Source: Eustoma russellianum (taxonomy: Eukaryota > Streptophyta > Magnoliopsida > Gentianales > Gentianaceae). Taken from it: a stretch of 64,000 bases of DNA. Location: the NCBI GenBank assembly GCA_036186865.1, contig AP025074.1, positions 7,548,358-7,612,357 of the forward strand, written 5' to 3'. Of the stretch, positions 21,159 to 33,643 are shown in pieces; the first letter of the stretch is position 1; each line of letters begins with the position of its first letter. The notes under the pieces were generated by a model. The model made no database searches. It was given only the letters and a program-made list of their open reading frames with translations, and was not told the origin of the DNA. The translations under genes were made by a program, and so were the position numbers.

Positions 21159-24150
21159 TGTTGTGATATATTATGTTTGAGTGATTGCAAAATGTATATG
21201 TGTGCATATGTGTAATTGTTGTGCAAAATGTATATGTGTGCATATGTGTAATTGTTATGATGATTGCAAATAGATATATCATGTTTGAATGATTGGAAGA
21301 TGCATATGTGAGCATGTATGTTTAACGTTTAAATGTGAAATTGTTTTGGCAAGGCATGAACTTATGAACTTATGAGCTAAGTGTGAAATTGCTTGAATGA
21401 ATCAAGATTGAACAAGTTTGATTAAGATCATGAGATTGAACTTGGCCAATTCAATCACATATCTTAATCAAGACATGTTCAAACTGATCTTAGATTATAT
21501 ATGCCAATACATGTTGTTCAAACTGATCTTAGATGATATATATGCCAATACATGTTAATTATATGATCTAACCAAGCCTTGAAGTCACATGACTTACAAT
21601 ATAAGGCAAATTGTTCGGTTTAGTATTCTATTGCAGGTTTTGGTTCATATCTTGAGCAAATGAACTCCAAATTGAGTGATTCAAAAGCCCACATGATCCT
21701 TATTCAATTTAGAATCTAATTGGCTGAGGAAAAGCATGCTTGACACGGACAAAAATTGACTTGACACGGTGGTGAAGCTTATTGATCTTTATAAGGGTTA
21801 TCTTGGTAATTTCACCATTTGGACTTCTCATTCTTATTTGGTCTTCTTCCAACGGACTTATATGATCATATGACACATTTATAAGTCATGTCACATCATG
21901 GCAAAAATGAATCTGGAGCAGCACCATGTCTAGGTTCATCCTAGGACAAAATTCCTATTTTTGTGCTAAGGGGTATTCTGGTCTTTTCACTTGCCAATGG
22001 AGCTTCCAACATGTTATATATTGCTTATATGATGTTTATATGTGTTTATGTCACATATGGTACGTGCCCTATTTTTATGGAAACGGGCAGCTTGGTATCT
22101 CAAATGGAATTCTTATATTATGGTCATCACATCTATGGTTTTCTTGGAATTCTTGGTATTCTTCATATGGTTTTCTATGCTACATGTTGAAGACATAAGT
22201 GACCATATATTATATGGTTACAAACGGATTTGGGCGCACAAATTATGTTCAAACATTCAGATTTTGAACAAGTCAAGACAAGTTGAGTTAATTCCTATTT
22301 TTGTGCTGATTTTAGATGATTGTTCTTGGCTATTCTTGTGATGATTACAACGGCTATTTTGGTCAAAAATGGAGCAATATTTTCGTATGGTATATGATCA
22401 AAAAATTCAGATTATGATGAGTGACAAAAAGCAAGTCCTACAATGTAGCAAAGTTGAAGCAAAACTCAATCATATGCAACGGCTATATGATAAGGAATTG
22501 AAGACCAAGTCAAGCTGAATTATCTCTATCTTTTAGCTACATACCAACGGCCATTTTTGTTCAAAGTTGGAGCAAAAATCTCTCAACCAAGGAAGATAGC
22601 AAACGGCTATGTGATTCAAAGTTGAAGACTAATTCAAACTTAAAAAAACCTTGGCTGATTTATCTCTATCTTGGAACTACTATTCAATGCCTTGATTATA
22701 GGCATTTCAACGTCATTTTGATATTCAAATGAGGAGAAAAAATCTGTTCAAAACATATGCAAATTCAGCTATACACATGGCAAGTTATTTACACATGGAT
22801 ATTGCTAATTGGAGCTAGTTTTTAAATGTTCAAGTGAAGTCATTTTCCACCTCATTTTCAACGGCTAGAATGGATAAAGTGAAGGATAAAAATTCAGATG
22901 GAAGACCATGTCAAAGCAACAAAAGATAAGCTTCATTTGACTAGCTAGAAAGGTGCTGAATTTTCTCCATCTCACAACCATTCCAACGTCTCTTAAGAGG
23001 AGCCTTTAGGCTGTCCTCTTGGCTATAAATAGCACCCAAGGAGAAGAGCAAAAGGGTACAACCAACGAAAGCAAAGAAAGCAAGCAAGACAAATCAGCTC
23101 TTTGTCTCCATTCTTCTCTTCTTCTCTTCTCTATTGAAGAACACATTTGTAGCAAGCTTTATGATTGTATAGTTCTTCATTTCTTGTCATTTCAACACCT
23201 TTCAAACTACATATTGTAAGGGAGAAGCTGGTGTATAAAGCTTACTCCTTAGAGGTGATCAAAAGGTGCAAAGGTGCAAAGGTGAAACTAGTTGCTGTTT
23301 TGGTGCAGCCTCTTGAAGAAGTTGGTGAAAAGCTTCTTCCTTTGGCTTTGTAAGGTGACTTTGGTGTTTGGTGTTTAGTGAAATCCAAGAGAAGGTGTCT
23401 CTTGGGACTGGAGTAGGTCACATTGACCGAACCAGGATAATTCCTTGTGTTCTTTACTTATTTCCTGCACTTACTGTTTTCTGCCTGAGATTTACACTAA
23501 CTTGGCACGTATAATTGAACAAGCAAACAGTCTTAGAATTGCATGAATTTTGGATATATTATACTTCAATGTGTTAGCTTTCATTAGCCGCAAGAATCAC
23601 TAAATTCTAAGGTGTTTAGCATATTCAAATCGTCTTCACAAAATTGTTGCTACATTCTGTGAACAGTTCTGACCAGTGTGCAAACTTGTGCAATTTGAAC
23701 AGGCTATCCTTCGAATCTTGGAGTGAGCCTTATATCAAATTAAACTAGACATCTTGAGGTTTAATTTGACATAAGATTCATCAAAATAGCACGGGTAGAT
23801 TTTGAGATATTGTTGTTTGAAGTTAAGCTAACATTCTGCCTGAAACTGCCAGAATTGCACACTTTACTTATCTTGCTTATTTGAACGTGCTAACTTGCTT
23901 GGAATTGATTGAAATTTTTATGACATACTATATACATTCTAAACTTGATCTCTGCCAAGTTTGAGAGCTTGCACAGGTGTATAAGTGGTTCAACCAAAAC
24001 GTTCAAAGTAGTGAACTGTTTCTGGAATTTTCAGAAGCTGAGGCTAAAGAGGCAAAGGGGTCTTCAAACAAGTTTTTGAAGGTAATTATAGTGTAATTTC
24101 CGCTAACCCACTATTCACCCCCCCTCTAGTGGTGCTATACAGGTCCAACA
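21159..24150 (+). repeat. Copia B 3' LTR (2992 bp)
   Basis: Same length as the 5' LTR at a constant offset of 8864; no difference found where compared. Confidence 0.95.
23024..23031 (+). promoter_or_regulatory. TATA box, 3' LTR of B
   Basis: TATAAATA at the position equivalent to 14160. It could drive read-through transcription into element L, antisense to the L gag gene. Confidence 0.6.
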
Positions 24151-24155
24151 CCCTT

Positions 24156-24765
24156 TTGATTGGTTGTAAGTTGATCTTTGAATTTTCAACACATATAAGC
24201 CTTAAACCAACGTTTTTCTTCAAGGGATTTGATTGGAGAAGTTGTTGTGCAGCTTGTATTCTTGACTTCAACTTGTTTGTGATTGGTTTGAAGGTTTGCA
24301 AGGTTCCTTCTAATTGGTTCAAGATGTGAGCAGCTTGTTTCTTCTTTATCTCAACCATTTTAACGTGAACAACAACTTGAATTTGACATGGTTGCTTGTC
24401 ACCACCTTGCTTGTAAGCTACTTGAATATCACCTACTTGCTTGGACAAAAATTCAGATTCTAATTTGCATCTCCAAGCTTTGTTTGAATAATGATATCAT
24501 CCGATCAAATGGAACATGGATTGATAGGTGTTCATGCTTCTTCAATGCAAGGCTCTCTTTGACCTATCTTCAAAGACACCAAGCAACAAACACAAGATAC
24601 ACAACATATATGACATGTCCTAAGGGTTAGTTAAGACTATAAGACAAAAGAACTAGCACTAGTGTGTGCGGAGTGAACAGTGAAATGTTATGTCTTACAG
24701 AACTAACATATGACAATAAATGATGCATGAAAATATGTTGCGTTGACCACATCGTGGGCTCATCA
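24156..24765 (-). repeat. Element L 3' LTR, second part
   Basis: Continuation after copia B, equivalent to 48081-48690, ending GGGCTCATCA. Removing B and one CCCTT gives 1570 bp, the length of the other LTR. Confidence 0.92.
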
Positions 24766-24800
24766 TTCCCTCCCTCTTGAAAATGATTCGTCCTCGAATC
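24766..24800 (-). other. Element L polypurine tract and remnant of the pol end
   Basis: On the minus strand AAGAGGGAGGGAA lies directly against the LTR. The 33 bases before the LTR edge translate to DSRTNHFQEGG, homologous to DSRANPFEEGG at the end of the CRM polyprotein. This suggests that L arose by internal deletion of a gypsy element. Confidence 0.7.
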
Positions 24801-24917
24801 TCAACATGGATAGAATAAGGGATAGGGGTTTAGGATGTACACGTATGCTCAACTACACCATAACCAAATAGGAACATGATAATACAAATGGTGAAGGTGA
24901 AATACCTTGGTGCATCC
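24801..24917 (-). other. Short untranslated part of element L
   Basis: Between the gag stop and the pol remnant; I see no motif in it. Confidence 0.5.
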
Positions 24918-25737
24918 TTATCTTTGAAGAAAGAATAGGGTGTGTACACGCTTTCTAAAATGTTTAGGATGTATTAACAAGATGGTAACAAAAATTTTAG
25001 AACACATACATCCTAACAGATAAAACATCATCCAAAAAGCATATTGCAACATGTTAATACTAAATGTACAAATCTTACAAACATGTGCAATATTTAGACA
25101 AGATGTATCAATTGAGATGACAATAGGACTATTCTCAGCTAGATTAACGTTTGAAGAAATTTCAGAAATATTGACTTCATCTAGACTGAAAATATCAAGA
25201 AGTTCATGAACTAGTTCATTTAAAGATTTATGCTCATCTACAGCTGAATTTTGATCAATGAAATCATTATCAAGTTCTACTTCTAGTAGATTATCTAAAT
25301 CAGCTAACATCAAATCATATGAATCTAGTTTATCAATGTCATTCTCAACAGAATTACTTACATCGATGTCATCAATGAAATGTACAGGATGTAATTCAGA
25401 TTGTAACCCAGAAACAAGCATCTCAGTAGAATGCAAATCATGCACAGGGATTTCATTTGTATGCATGTCACAATGTAAATCATTTTCAGACAAAGTGTTA
25501 TCACAATTAACATCATCTCTAAGCAAATGACTAACACTTTGAAAATCACCAACAGACTCAAGTGAAGAGTCTTCTTCAGAGAGTACACAAGGTTGAACAT
25601 GCAATTCAGATAAAGGAGTTTCAGTTTGAGGCATGTTGGGCCTAATTTCATACAAACCATCATTCACAGAAATGTCAGGTTGCAAGTCTTTGTTCTTTTC
25701 AGATTCTACCAATACTTGCACCATGTCTCTAAGTTGA
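24918..25737 (-). CDS. Element L Gag-like protein, C-terminal part
   Basis: Second part of the frame broken by copia C; frame is kept across the junction once one GTTGA copy is removed (whole frame 431 codons with stop). This part is strongly acidic (many D, E, S, N) and carries repeated short motifs around LHS/LHP/DLH, with no zinc knuckle. The last ~55 residues differ: they are Cys- and Met-rich and include a hydrophobic stretch of roughly 28 residues (around INMLQYAFWMMFYLLG) followed by basic residues, like a membrane segment. The open frame extends to 25817 but that end is copia LTR. Function unknown; perhaps a packaging or assembly partner. Confidence 0.65.
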
Positions 25738-28486
25738 TGTTGTGATATATCATGTTTGAATGATTGCAAAATGCATATGTGAGCATGTAGATTGTTGTGA
25801 TATATTGCAAAATGCATATGTGAGCATGTATGTGTGTATAACGTTTAAAGTATATGTGTGCATGAGATTGAATTTATGAGCTAAATGTGAAATTGATTGA
25901 ATGAATCAAGATTGAACAAGTTTGATTAAGATCATGAGATTGAACTTGGCCAATTCAATCACATGTCTAAATCAAGACATGTTCAAACTGATCTTAGATG
26001 ATATATATGCCAATACATGTTAATTATATGATCTAACCAAGCCTTGAAGTCACATGACTTACAATATAAGGCAAATTGCTCGGTTTAGTATCCTATTGCA
26101 GGTTTTGGTTCATATCTTGGGCAAATGAACTCCAAATTGAGTGATTCAAAAGCCCACATGATCCTTATTCAATTTAGAATCTAATTGGCTGAGGAAAAGC
26201 ATGCTTGACACGGATAAAAACTGACTTGACACGGTGGTGAAGCTTATTGATCTTTATAAGGGTTATTTTGGTAATTTCACCATTTGGACTTCTCATTCTT
26301 ATTTGGTCTTCTTCCAACGGATTTATATGATCATATGACACATTTATAAGTCATGTCACATCATGGCAAAAATGAATCTGGAGCAGCACCATGTCTAGGT
26401 TCATCCTAGGACAAAATTCCTATTTTTGTGCTAAGGGGTATTCTGGTCTCTTCACTTGCCAATGGATCTTCTAATGTGTTATATATTGTTTATATGATGT
26501 TTATATGTGTTTATGTCACATATAGTACATGTCCTATATTTATGGAAACGGGCAGCATGGGCAGCATGGTATATCAATTGGAATTCTTATATTATGGTTA
26601 TCACATATATGGTTTTCTTGGAATTCTTGGCATTCTTCATATGGTATTCTATGCTACATGTTGAAGACATAAATGACTATATATTATATGTGTGCACACG
26701 GATATTGACGGATATTGGCGCACAAAACTTTCAGCTTTTGAACAAGTCAAGGCAAGTTGAAACAAACCCTATTTTGGTGCTGATTTCAAATGACTATTCT
26801 TGCATATATTACAACGGCTATCTTGGCTCAAAAATGGAGCAAAATTTCGTATACTATATGGTCAAGATTCAGGTTATAATGTGTGACAAAAACAAGTCCT
26901 ACAATGTAGCAAATTTGAAGCAAAAGTCTCTCAACCAAAGCCATATGCAACGGCTATATGATTGAAGACCAAGTCAAGCTGATTTCTCTCTATCTTTGAA
27001 CTATTCTCCAATGCCTATATTTTAGGCCATTCCAACGTCTATTTGACATTCAAAATGAGGAGCCAAATTTGTTCAAAACACATGCCAATTCAGCTGCACA
27101 CATGGCAAGTTATTTACACATGGACATTGCTGATTGGGAGCTGCCTCTTAAACGTTAAAATGAAGCCATTTTCCACCTCAGCTCCAACGTCTATAATGGG
27201 ATAAGATGAAGGATAAAAGTTCAGTTTGAAGACCAATTCAAAGCAACAAAAGATAAGCTTAAGTTTGAAAGCTAGAAAAGTGCTGAAATCTCTCCATTCT
27301 CAACCAGCTCCAACGTCTCTTTGAGGAGCCTTTAGGCTGTCCTCTTGGCTATAAATAGCTCCAAAGGTGAAGAGTAAAAGTGCACCAACGAAAAACAAAA
27401 GAAAAGCAAGCAAGACATTCAGCTCTTTGTCTCCATTCTTCTCTTCTATTCTTCTATATTGAAGAACACATTTGCAGCAAGCTTTATGATTGTATAGTTC
27501 TTCATTTCTTGTCATTTCAACACCTTTTAAACGACATATTGTAAGGGAGAAGCTGGTGTATAAAGCTTACTCCTTAGAGGTGAGCAAAAGGTGCAAAGGT
27601 GCAAAGGTGAAACAAACTAGTTGCTGTTTGTTTTGGTGAAGTCTCTTGAAGAAGTTGGTGAAAAGCTTCTTCCTTTGGCTTTGTAAGGTGACTTTGGTGT
27701 TTGGTGTTTAGTGAAATCCAAGAGAAGGTGTCTCTTGGGACTGGAGTAGGTCACATTGACCGAACCAGGATAATTCCTTGTGTTCTTTACTTATTTCCTG
27801 CACTTACTGTTTTCTGCCTGAGAATTACACTAACTTGGCACGCATAATTGAACAAGCAAACAGTCTTAGAATTGCATGAATTTTGGATATATTATACTTC
27901 AATGTGTTAGCTTTCATTAGCCGCAAGAATCACTAAATTCTAAGGAGTTTAGCATATTCAAATCGTCTTCACAAAATTGTTGCTACATTCTGTGAACAAT
28001 TCTGACCAGTGTGCAAAACTTGTTCAATTTGAATAGGTTATCCTGCGAATCTTGAAGTGAGCCTTATATCAAATTAAACTAGACATCATAAGGTTTAATT
28101 TGACATAAGATTCATCAAAATAGCACGGGTAGATTTTGAGATATCATCGTTTGAAGTTAAGCTAACATTCTGCCTGAAACTGCCAGAATTGCACACTTTA
28201 CTTATCTTGCTTATTTGAACGTGCAAACTTGCTTGAAATTGACTGAAATTTTTATGACATATTATAAACATTCTAAACTTGATCTCTGCCAAGTTTGAGA
28301 GCTTGCACAGGTGTATAAGTGGTTCAACCAAAGCGCTCAAAACAGTGAACTGTTTCTGGAAATTCCAGAATCTGAGGCTAAAGAGGCAAAGGGGTCTTCA
28401 AACAAGTTTTTGAAGGTAATTGTAGTGTAATTTCCGCTAACCCACTATTCACCCCCCCCCTCTAGTGGTGCTATACAGGTCCAACA
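25738..28486 (+). repeat. Copia C 5' LTR (2749 bp)
   Basis: Shorter, diverged LTR type: starts TGTTGTGATATATC, has a different short-repeat arrangement near the start and only one copy of the ~39-bp GATCTTAGA/CCAATACATG unit. The palindrome is at 25912-25986. CAACGGCTA occurs at 26812 and 26948. The empty site for D, AAGCC, is at 26150-26154. Confidence 0.94.
27350..27357 (+). promoter_or_regulatory. TATA box, 5' LTR of C
   Basis: TATAAATA in the conserved GGCTATAAATAGC context. Confidence 0.7.
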
Positions 28487-28488
28487 AT

Positions 28489-28500
28489 TGGTATCAGAGC
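28489..28500 (+). other. Primer-binding site of copia C
   Basis: TGGTATCAGAGC (initiator tRNA-Met) two bases after the LTR; followed by AAGG where B has CTGG. Confidence 0.9.
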
Positions 28501-28672
28501 AAGGTTGAGCACCATATTCTTATTTGAGCTGAAAACAGTTTACACTCCAAGTTGCAAAGTTGCTGGAAATTTTCTGGTTTTCTTATATTCTTCATATTTG
28601 GTATCTACAACAAGGTGACACTTTCTTTCCTTCTTATAAGTGTTTTAAACGTTTTCTCACACACTAAGAAGC

Positions 28673-31600
28673 ATGTCTAAGTCACACATGAAAATAGAAT
28701 TAGAAGGCATGTCCACACAAAGACCACCTCTTTTTGATGGAGAAAACTTTAGTCATTGGAAACTTAGGATGAAATTGTTCTTAATGGCTATTGATATAGA
28801 CTTGTGGTCTATCATTGAAGATGGACCTTATGTGCCTACTAAGCATGTTATAATTGATGGCTTATCACAAGAAGTTGAGAAATATAGAAAAGATTGGAGT
28901 GATGAAGATAAAAAGAAAATGAGTCTTAATGCTAAAGCAATGCAATTATTGTTGAATGGTTTAAGTAGGAGTGAATCTGCCTATGTCTCTTCATGTTTAA
29001 GTGCAAAGGATATGTGGAAATGTCTTGAAATGAAGCATGAAGGAACTAATCAAGTAAAGGAATCAAAGATTAACATGTTAATGACTACACTTGAAACATT
29101 CCATTTACTGCCTAATGAATCAATTGTTGATATGGATTTAAGGCTTACAAACTTATACAACTCACTTGAATCCCTTGGTAAAATGTTTTTGATGAAAGAA
29201 AAAGTGCAAAAAGTTTTGAGAAGTTTGCCAATTGAATGGGATGCCAAAGTTAGTGCCATTGAAGAAAGCAAAGATCTTTCTCAAATAAAACTTGATGATT
29301 TGATAGGCTCTTTAAAAGTTTATGAAAACAAGTTGAATATAAGAAAGGCTGAAACTAGTAACAAGTCTAAATCACTTGCATTTGTAACAAATGAACCCGA
29401 ATCATCTAATCAAGCCGAGTATGAAAGTGATGATGAAAGTGATGAAGAAGACATAATGTTGTTAGCTAGGCGTTTAAGGAAGTTTTTCAAGAAAAGACCA
29501 ACTAAAAGACAAGCAAAATCAGCTGCCCCTATCAATGTGAAATCTAACAAACAAGATGGTAAATGGTATGATAAAGAACTTAAGTGTTATGAATGTGGCA
29601 AACAAGGACACATCTCATATGATTGTCCAAACAAGAACAAAAACCGTGACATGGATGAAAAGACAAGGACAAAAACTAGAGTAGAACCTATGCAAAGGAG
29701 GAAGAAAGCTCTCAAGGTAAGTTCAAGCACTTGGGATGACACATCTTCATCCGAATCCGAGGAAGAACCTGAAGTTGCACAAACATGTTTGGCTTCAAAG
29801 TCTACAAATGAGGTACATAACATCAAAGAAAGACAAGTTGCTGGTTATAACAACAAAGAAGATGAAAAGAACAAAGCCAATTGGATAGTTGATAGTGGTT
29901 GCTCAAGACATATGACGGGCAACAAAAATTTGTTTAGCACACTTAAAAACGTTGCAAAAGGTGGCAAAGTCACCTTTGGAGACAACAACCAGGGCCAAAT
30001 AATTGGCAAAGGCAAGGTTGGTGATCCAAACAAGTTTGAGATCAAAAACGTCCTACTTGTAAGTAACTTAACCTTTGAGCTTTTAAGTGTTTCTCAACTA
30101 TGTGACAACAACTTGAATGTTCTCTTCTCCTCCACCTCTTGTAAGATAATGGATAAAAACAATCAAGTTGTGTTAAAAGGAAAACGTGAAGGAAACATAT
30201 ATGTGCTTAACATGGATGATATGCTAAGTAGTAACACAAAATGTCTTGTTTCACATGAATCTGATCCCAATCTTTGGCATAGACGTTTAGGACACATTGG
30301 TATATCAACCTTAGAAAAACTACACGCTAAAAGTCTTGTTAAAGGATTGCCTAAACTTAACTTGGATGATTTTCAACTATGTGAATCTTGTATCAAAGGC
30401 AAACATGTTAGAGAATCCCTTAAGCCTAAAACCGAGGTCACAACATCAAGAATACTAGAACTCTTGCATATAGACTTATTTGGTCCATGTAGAACAAGAA
30501 GCTTAGGTGGAAGTTATTATGTATGTGTAATAGTTGATGATTTCTCAAGATATACTTGGACATTGTTTCTTGCTTCAAAAGATGAAAGTGCATCATCTAT
30601 AGCTAATCTAATTAGACAACTTGAAAATGAACATGAATCACATGTTATTAAGATAAGGAGTGATAGAGGTGGTGAGTTTAAAAATAGTGAATTAATCAAA
30701 TTCTGTAATGAAAAGGGTATAAAACATGAATTCTCCCCACCAAGAACTCCTCAACTTAATGGTGTAGTTGAAAGAAAGAATAGGACTATTCAAGAAGTAG
30801 CAAGAACAATGATGGTAGAAAACAAAGTACCTAAATTCTTATGGGCTGAAGCAGTAAACACTTCAAGTTATATGATCAACAGACTATCAATAAGAAAGAA
30901 ATTGAACAAAACACCATATGAAATCTTAAATGGACGACTCCCAAAAGTAAACTATCTAAAAGTCTTTGGTTGTAAATGCTTTGTATTGAACACAAAAGAT
31001 AACTTAGATAAGTTTGATCCTAAGTCTGATGAACATATATTTGTGGGATATTCAATGAACTCTAAAGCATATAGATGTTATAATGCACAAACAAGAAAGA
31101 TAGTTGAGTCTATACATGTGAAGTTCAATGAAAATGCATATCTCCAAACAAGTAATCAACATGAAATCTATGTACCAAATGATCAAATACTTCATGATGA
31201 AGATGAACTTATCCTACCACCTACAAATGAACAAATTGAAACACCAAATCAAACTCTTGAAATGCATGAAGTTCAAACTCCCCCTACACAAGAACATAAT
31301 GAAGAAAATGTGCCTAACCAACCTATTGAACATCATGAACCTATTGAAGATGCACAACCAAGTAATTGGTGGCAAATAAGAGATAAACAAAAGCATCCTC
31401 AAGAACTTATCATAGGAGATGTAAATCAAGGGGTTAGAACACGTAGGCAAATAGATCCTAATGAATATGATCAATGGCATGCACTTATATCCCAAATTGA
31501 ACCCAAGAATGTGAATGATGCCTTAAACGATGCATATTGGATAGATGCAATGCATGAAGAGTTAAACCAATTTGAAAGAAACAATGTGTGGGATTTAGTA

Positions 31601-33025
31601 CCTAAACCCGAGGATAAATCAATCATTGGAACTAAATGGGTGTTTAGGAACAAAATGAATGAACAAGGGGTTGTAGTAAGAAATAAAGCAAGACTTGTAG
31701 CTCAAGGATATAATCAAGAAGAGGGTATTGATTACGATGAAACATTTGCCCCCGTAGCAAGATTAGAATCCATACGCCTCTTATTAGCTTTTGCATGTTA
31801 TAATAACATCAAATTATTCCAAATGGATGTTAAGAGTGCATTCTTAAATGGCTATATCCAAGAAGAAGTTTTTGTTAAACAACCACCAGGCTTTGAAGAT
31901 CCAAAGAACCCTAATCATGTATATAAACTTAAGAAAGCCTTATATGGTTTGAAACAAGCCCCCCGTGCATGGTATGAAAGATTTGCCAACTTTTTACTAA
32001 GTAACAACTTTCAAAGAGGAACCATAGATAGTACCTTATTCTTGAAAAAGAAAGACAAAGATTTGCTTGTAATACAAATATATGTAGACGACATAATCTT
32101 TGGTTCAACTAATCCTAACTTAGTAAAAGACTTTGAAGATTATATGAAGTCTGAGTTTGAAATGTCTATGGTTGGTGAATTAAACTATTTCTTAGGCTTG
32201 CAAATAAAACAAACATCAAGTGGTATACATATCAATCAAGCCAAATACATAAGAGATATGATAAAGAAATTCAACTTTGAAAACTTGAAACCATCTCCAA
32301 CACCAATGTGTACTTCAACAAAATTAGACAAAGATGAAAATGGTGTTGCATTTGATGAAAAACTATATAGGTCTATGATTGGTTCATTGCTATATCTAAC
32401 TGCTAGTAGACCTGATATTATGTTTGCAGTATGTATGTGTGCAAGATTTCAAAGTATGCCTAAGTTGTCACACTTTAAAGCTATAAAAAGAATATTTAGA
32501 TATCTTCAACATACACCAACATTAGGCTTATGGTATGATAGACAATCTAGTCTAAGTCTACATGCATATTCAGATGCAGATTATGGTGGATGTAGAGTAG
32601 ATAGAAAGAGCACTAGTGGAACATGTCAATTCCTAGGAAACTCACTAATATCTTGGTTTTCAAAGAAACAATCTAGTGTTGCACTTTCTACTACTGAAGC
32701 AGAATATATGGCTTTAAGTCTATGTTGTACTCAACTATTATGGATTAAACAACAACTTTCAGACTTTGAAATACAAGTAAATAATATCCCCATCTATTGT
32801 GATAGTACAAGTGCTATAAATTTGTCTAAAAACCCTGTACTACACTCTAAGGCAAAGCATATAGAAGTACGTTATCATTTTCTCCGTGATCATGTTAATC
32901 TTGGACATATACACATTGAACATGTTAAAACTGATCAACAAGTAGCTGACATATTCACTAAACCCCTTAATCAAGCTATCTTTGAGCATTTGCGTGCAAG
33001 ACTTGGATTAATTGCTCACACCTGA
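28673..33025 (+). CDS. gag-pol: Copia C Gag-Pol polyprotein (1450 aa, intact)
   Basis: Single frame from MSKSHMKIEL to TGA. Gag core ~15-225; acidic stretch ~240-260; CCHC knuckle 305-318; gag/pol junction at residue 380-381, exactly where B has its intron-like segment; protease D407-S-G; integrase zinc finger H536, H541, C570, C573; integrase core D601, D664, E700; reverse transcriptase with YVDD at 1137-1140; RNase H with D1301/D1303, E1344 and D1377. All catalytic residues are present, so it is likely active or recently so. It lacks the coiled coil and tail of the longer Gag of A, B and F, and makes Gag and Pol as one chain. Confidence 0.96.
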   Translation: MSKSHMKIELEGMSTQRPPLFDGENFSHWKLRMKLFLMAIDIDLWSIIEDGPYVPTKHVIIDGLSQEVEKYRKDWSDEDKKKMSLNAKAMQLLLNGLSRSESAYVSSCLSAKDMWKCLEMKHEGTNQVKESKINMLMTTLETFHLLPNESIVDMDLRLTNLYNSLESLGKMFLMKEKVQKVLRSLPIEWDAKVSAIEESKDLSQIKLDDLIGSLKVYENKLNIRKAETSNKSKSLAFVTNEPESSNQAEYESDDESDEEDIMLLARRLRKFFKKRPTKRQAKSAAPINVKSNKQDGKWYDKELKCYECGKQGHISYDCPNKNKNRDMDEKTRTKTRVEPMQRRKKALKVSSSTWDDTSSSESEEEPEVAQTCLASKSTNEVHNIKERQVAGYNNKEDEKNKANWIVDSGCSRHMTGNKNLFSTLKNVAKGGKVTFGDNNQGQIIGKGKVGDPNKFEIKNVLLVSNLTFELLSVSQLCDNNLNVLFSSTSCKIMDKNNQVVLKGKREGNIYVLNMDDMLSSNTKCLVSHESDPNLWHRRLGHIGISTLEKLHAKSLVKGLPKLNLDDFQLCESCIKGKHVRESLKPKTEVTTSRILELLHIDLFGPCRTRSLGGSYYVCVIVDDFSRYTWTLFLASKDESASSIANLIRQLENEHESHVIKIRSDRGGEFKNSELIKFCNEKGIKHEFSPPRTPQLNGVVERKNRTIQEVARTMMVENKVPKFLWAEAVNTSSYMINRLSIRKKLNKTPYEILNGRLPKVNYLKVFGCKCFVLNTKDNLDKFDPKSDEHIFVGYSMNSKAYRCYNAQTRKIVESIHVKFNENAYLQTSNQHEIYVPNDQILHDEDELILPPTNEQIETPNQTLEMHEVQTPPTQEHNEENVPNQPIEHHEPIEDAQPSNWWQIRDKQKHPQELIIGDVNQGVRTRRQIDPNEYDQWHALISQIEPKNVNDALNDAYWIDAMHEELNQFERNNVWDLVPKPEDKSIIGTKWVFRNKMNEQGVVVRNKARLVAQGYNQEEGIDYDETFAPVARLESIRLLLAFACYNNIKLFQMDVKSAFLNGYIQEEVFVKQPPGFEDPKNPNHVYKLKKALYGLKQAPRAWYERFANFLLSNNFQRGTIDSTLFLKKKDKDLLVIQIYVDDIIFGSTNPNLVKDFEDYMKSEFEMSMVGELNYFLGLQIKQTSSGIHINQAKYIRDMIKKFNFENLKPSPTPMCTSTKLDKDENGVAFDEKLYRSMIGSLLYLTASRPDIMFAVCMCARFQSMPKLSHFKAIKRIFRYLQHTPTLGLWYDRQSSLSLHAYSDADYGGCRVDRKSTSGTCQFLGNSLISWFSKKQSSVALSTTEAEYMALSLCCTQLLWIKQQLSDFEIQVNNIPIYCDSTSAINLSKNPVLHSKAKHIEVRYHFLRDHVNLGHIHIEHVKTDQQVADIFTKPLNQAIFEHLRARLGLIAHT

Positions 33026-33072
33026 CTACTACACCGTGCACATAGTTCAGTCTTTTGCATAATTTACAAAAT

Positions 33073-33225
33073 TAAGGGGGAGAGATATATGTATATCATG
33101 TTAAGGGGGAGATAACACATTAAGGGGGAGCAGCTTAACTTGATTTAAAGAGAAGCTTATACTTGATTTAGATGCTTAATATACACATATGTGGGGTAAT
33201 TTTGCAAATCATCAAAAGGGGGAGA
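33073..33225 (+). other. Multiple polypurine tracts of copia C
   Basis: TTAAGGGGGAG near 33073, 33101 and 33120, and the PPT AAAAGGGGGAGA at 33214-33225, one base before the LTR. Confidence 0.85.
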
Positions 33226-33226
33226 T

Positions 33227-33643
33227 TGTTGTGATATATCATGTTTGAATGATTGCAAAATGCATATGTGAGCATGTAGATTGTTGTGATATATTGCAAA
33301 ATGCATATGTGAGCATGTATGTGTGTATAACGTTTAAAGTATATGTGTGCATGAGATTGAATTTATGAGCTAAATGTGAAATTGATTGAATGAATCAAGA
33401 TTGAACAAGTTTGATTAAGATCATGAGATTGAACTTGGCCAATTCAATCACATGTCTAAATCAAGACATGTTCAAACTGATCTTAGATGATATATATGCC
33501 AATACATGTTAATTATATGATCTAACCAAGCCTTGAAGTCACATGACTTACAATATAAGGCAAATTGCTCGGTTTAGTATCCTATTGCAGGTTTTGGTTC
33601 ATATCTTGGGCAAATGAACTCCAAATTGAGTGATTCAAAAGCC
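33227..33643 (+). repeat. Copia C 3' LTR, first part
   Basis: Matches 25738-26154 at a constant offset of 7489; cut by CRM D after AAGCC. Confidence 0.94.

Larger units (their letters stand above)
12295..24150 (+). mobile_element. Copia element B (complete, 11856 bp)
   Basis: Complete Sirevirus-type element with two 2992-bp LTRs, primer site, gag, pol and PPT, flanked by CCCTT (12290-12294 and 24151-24155). The empty site is preserved at 48076-48080 in the other LTR of L. The LTRs have equal length and I found no difference in the stretches compared, so insertion is very recent, although pol carries two frameshifts. Confidence 0.96.
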
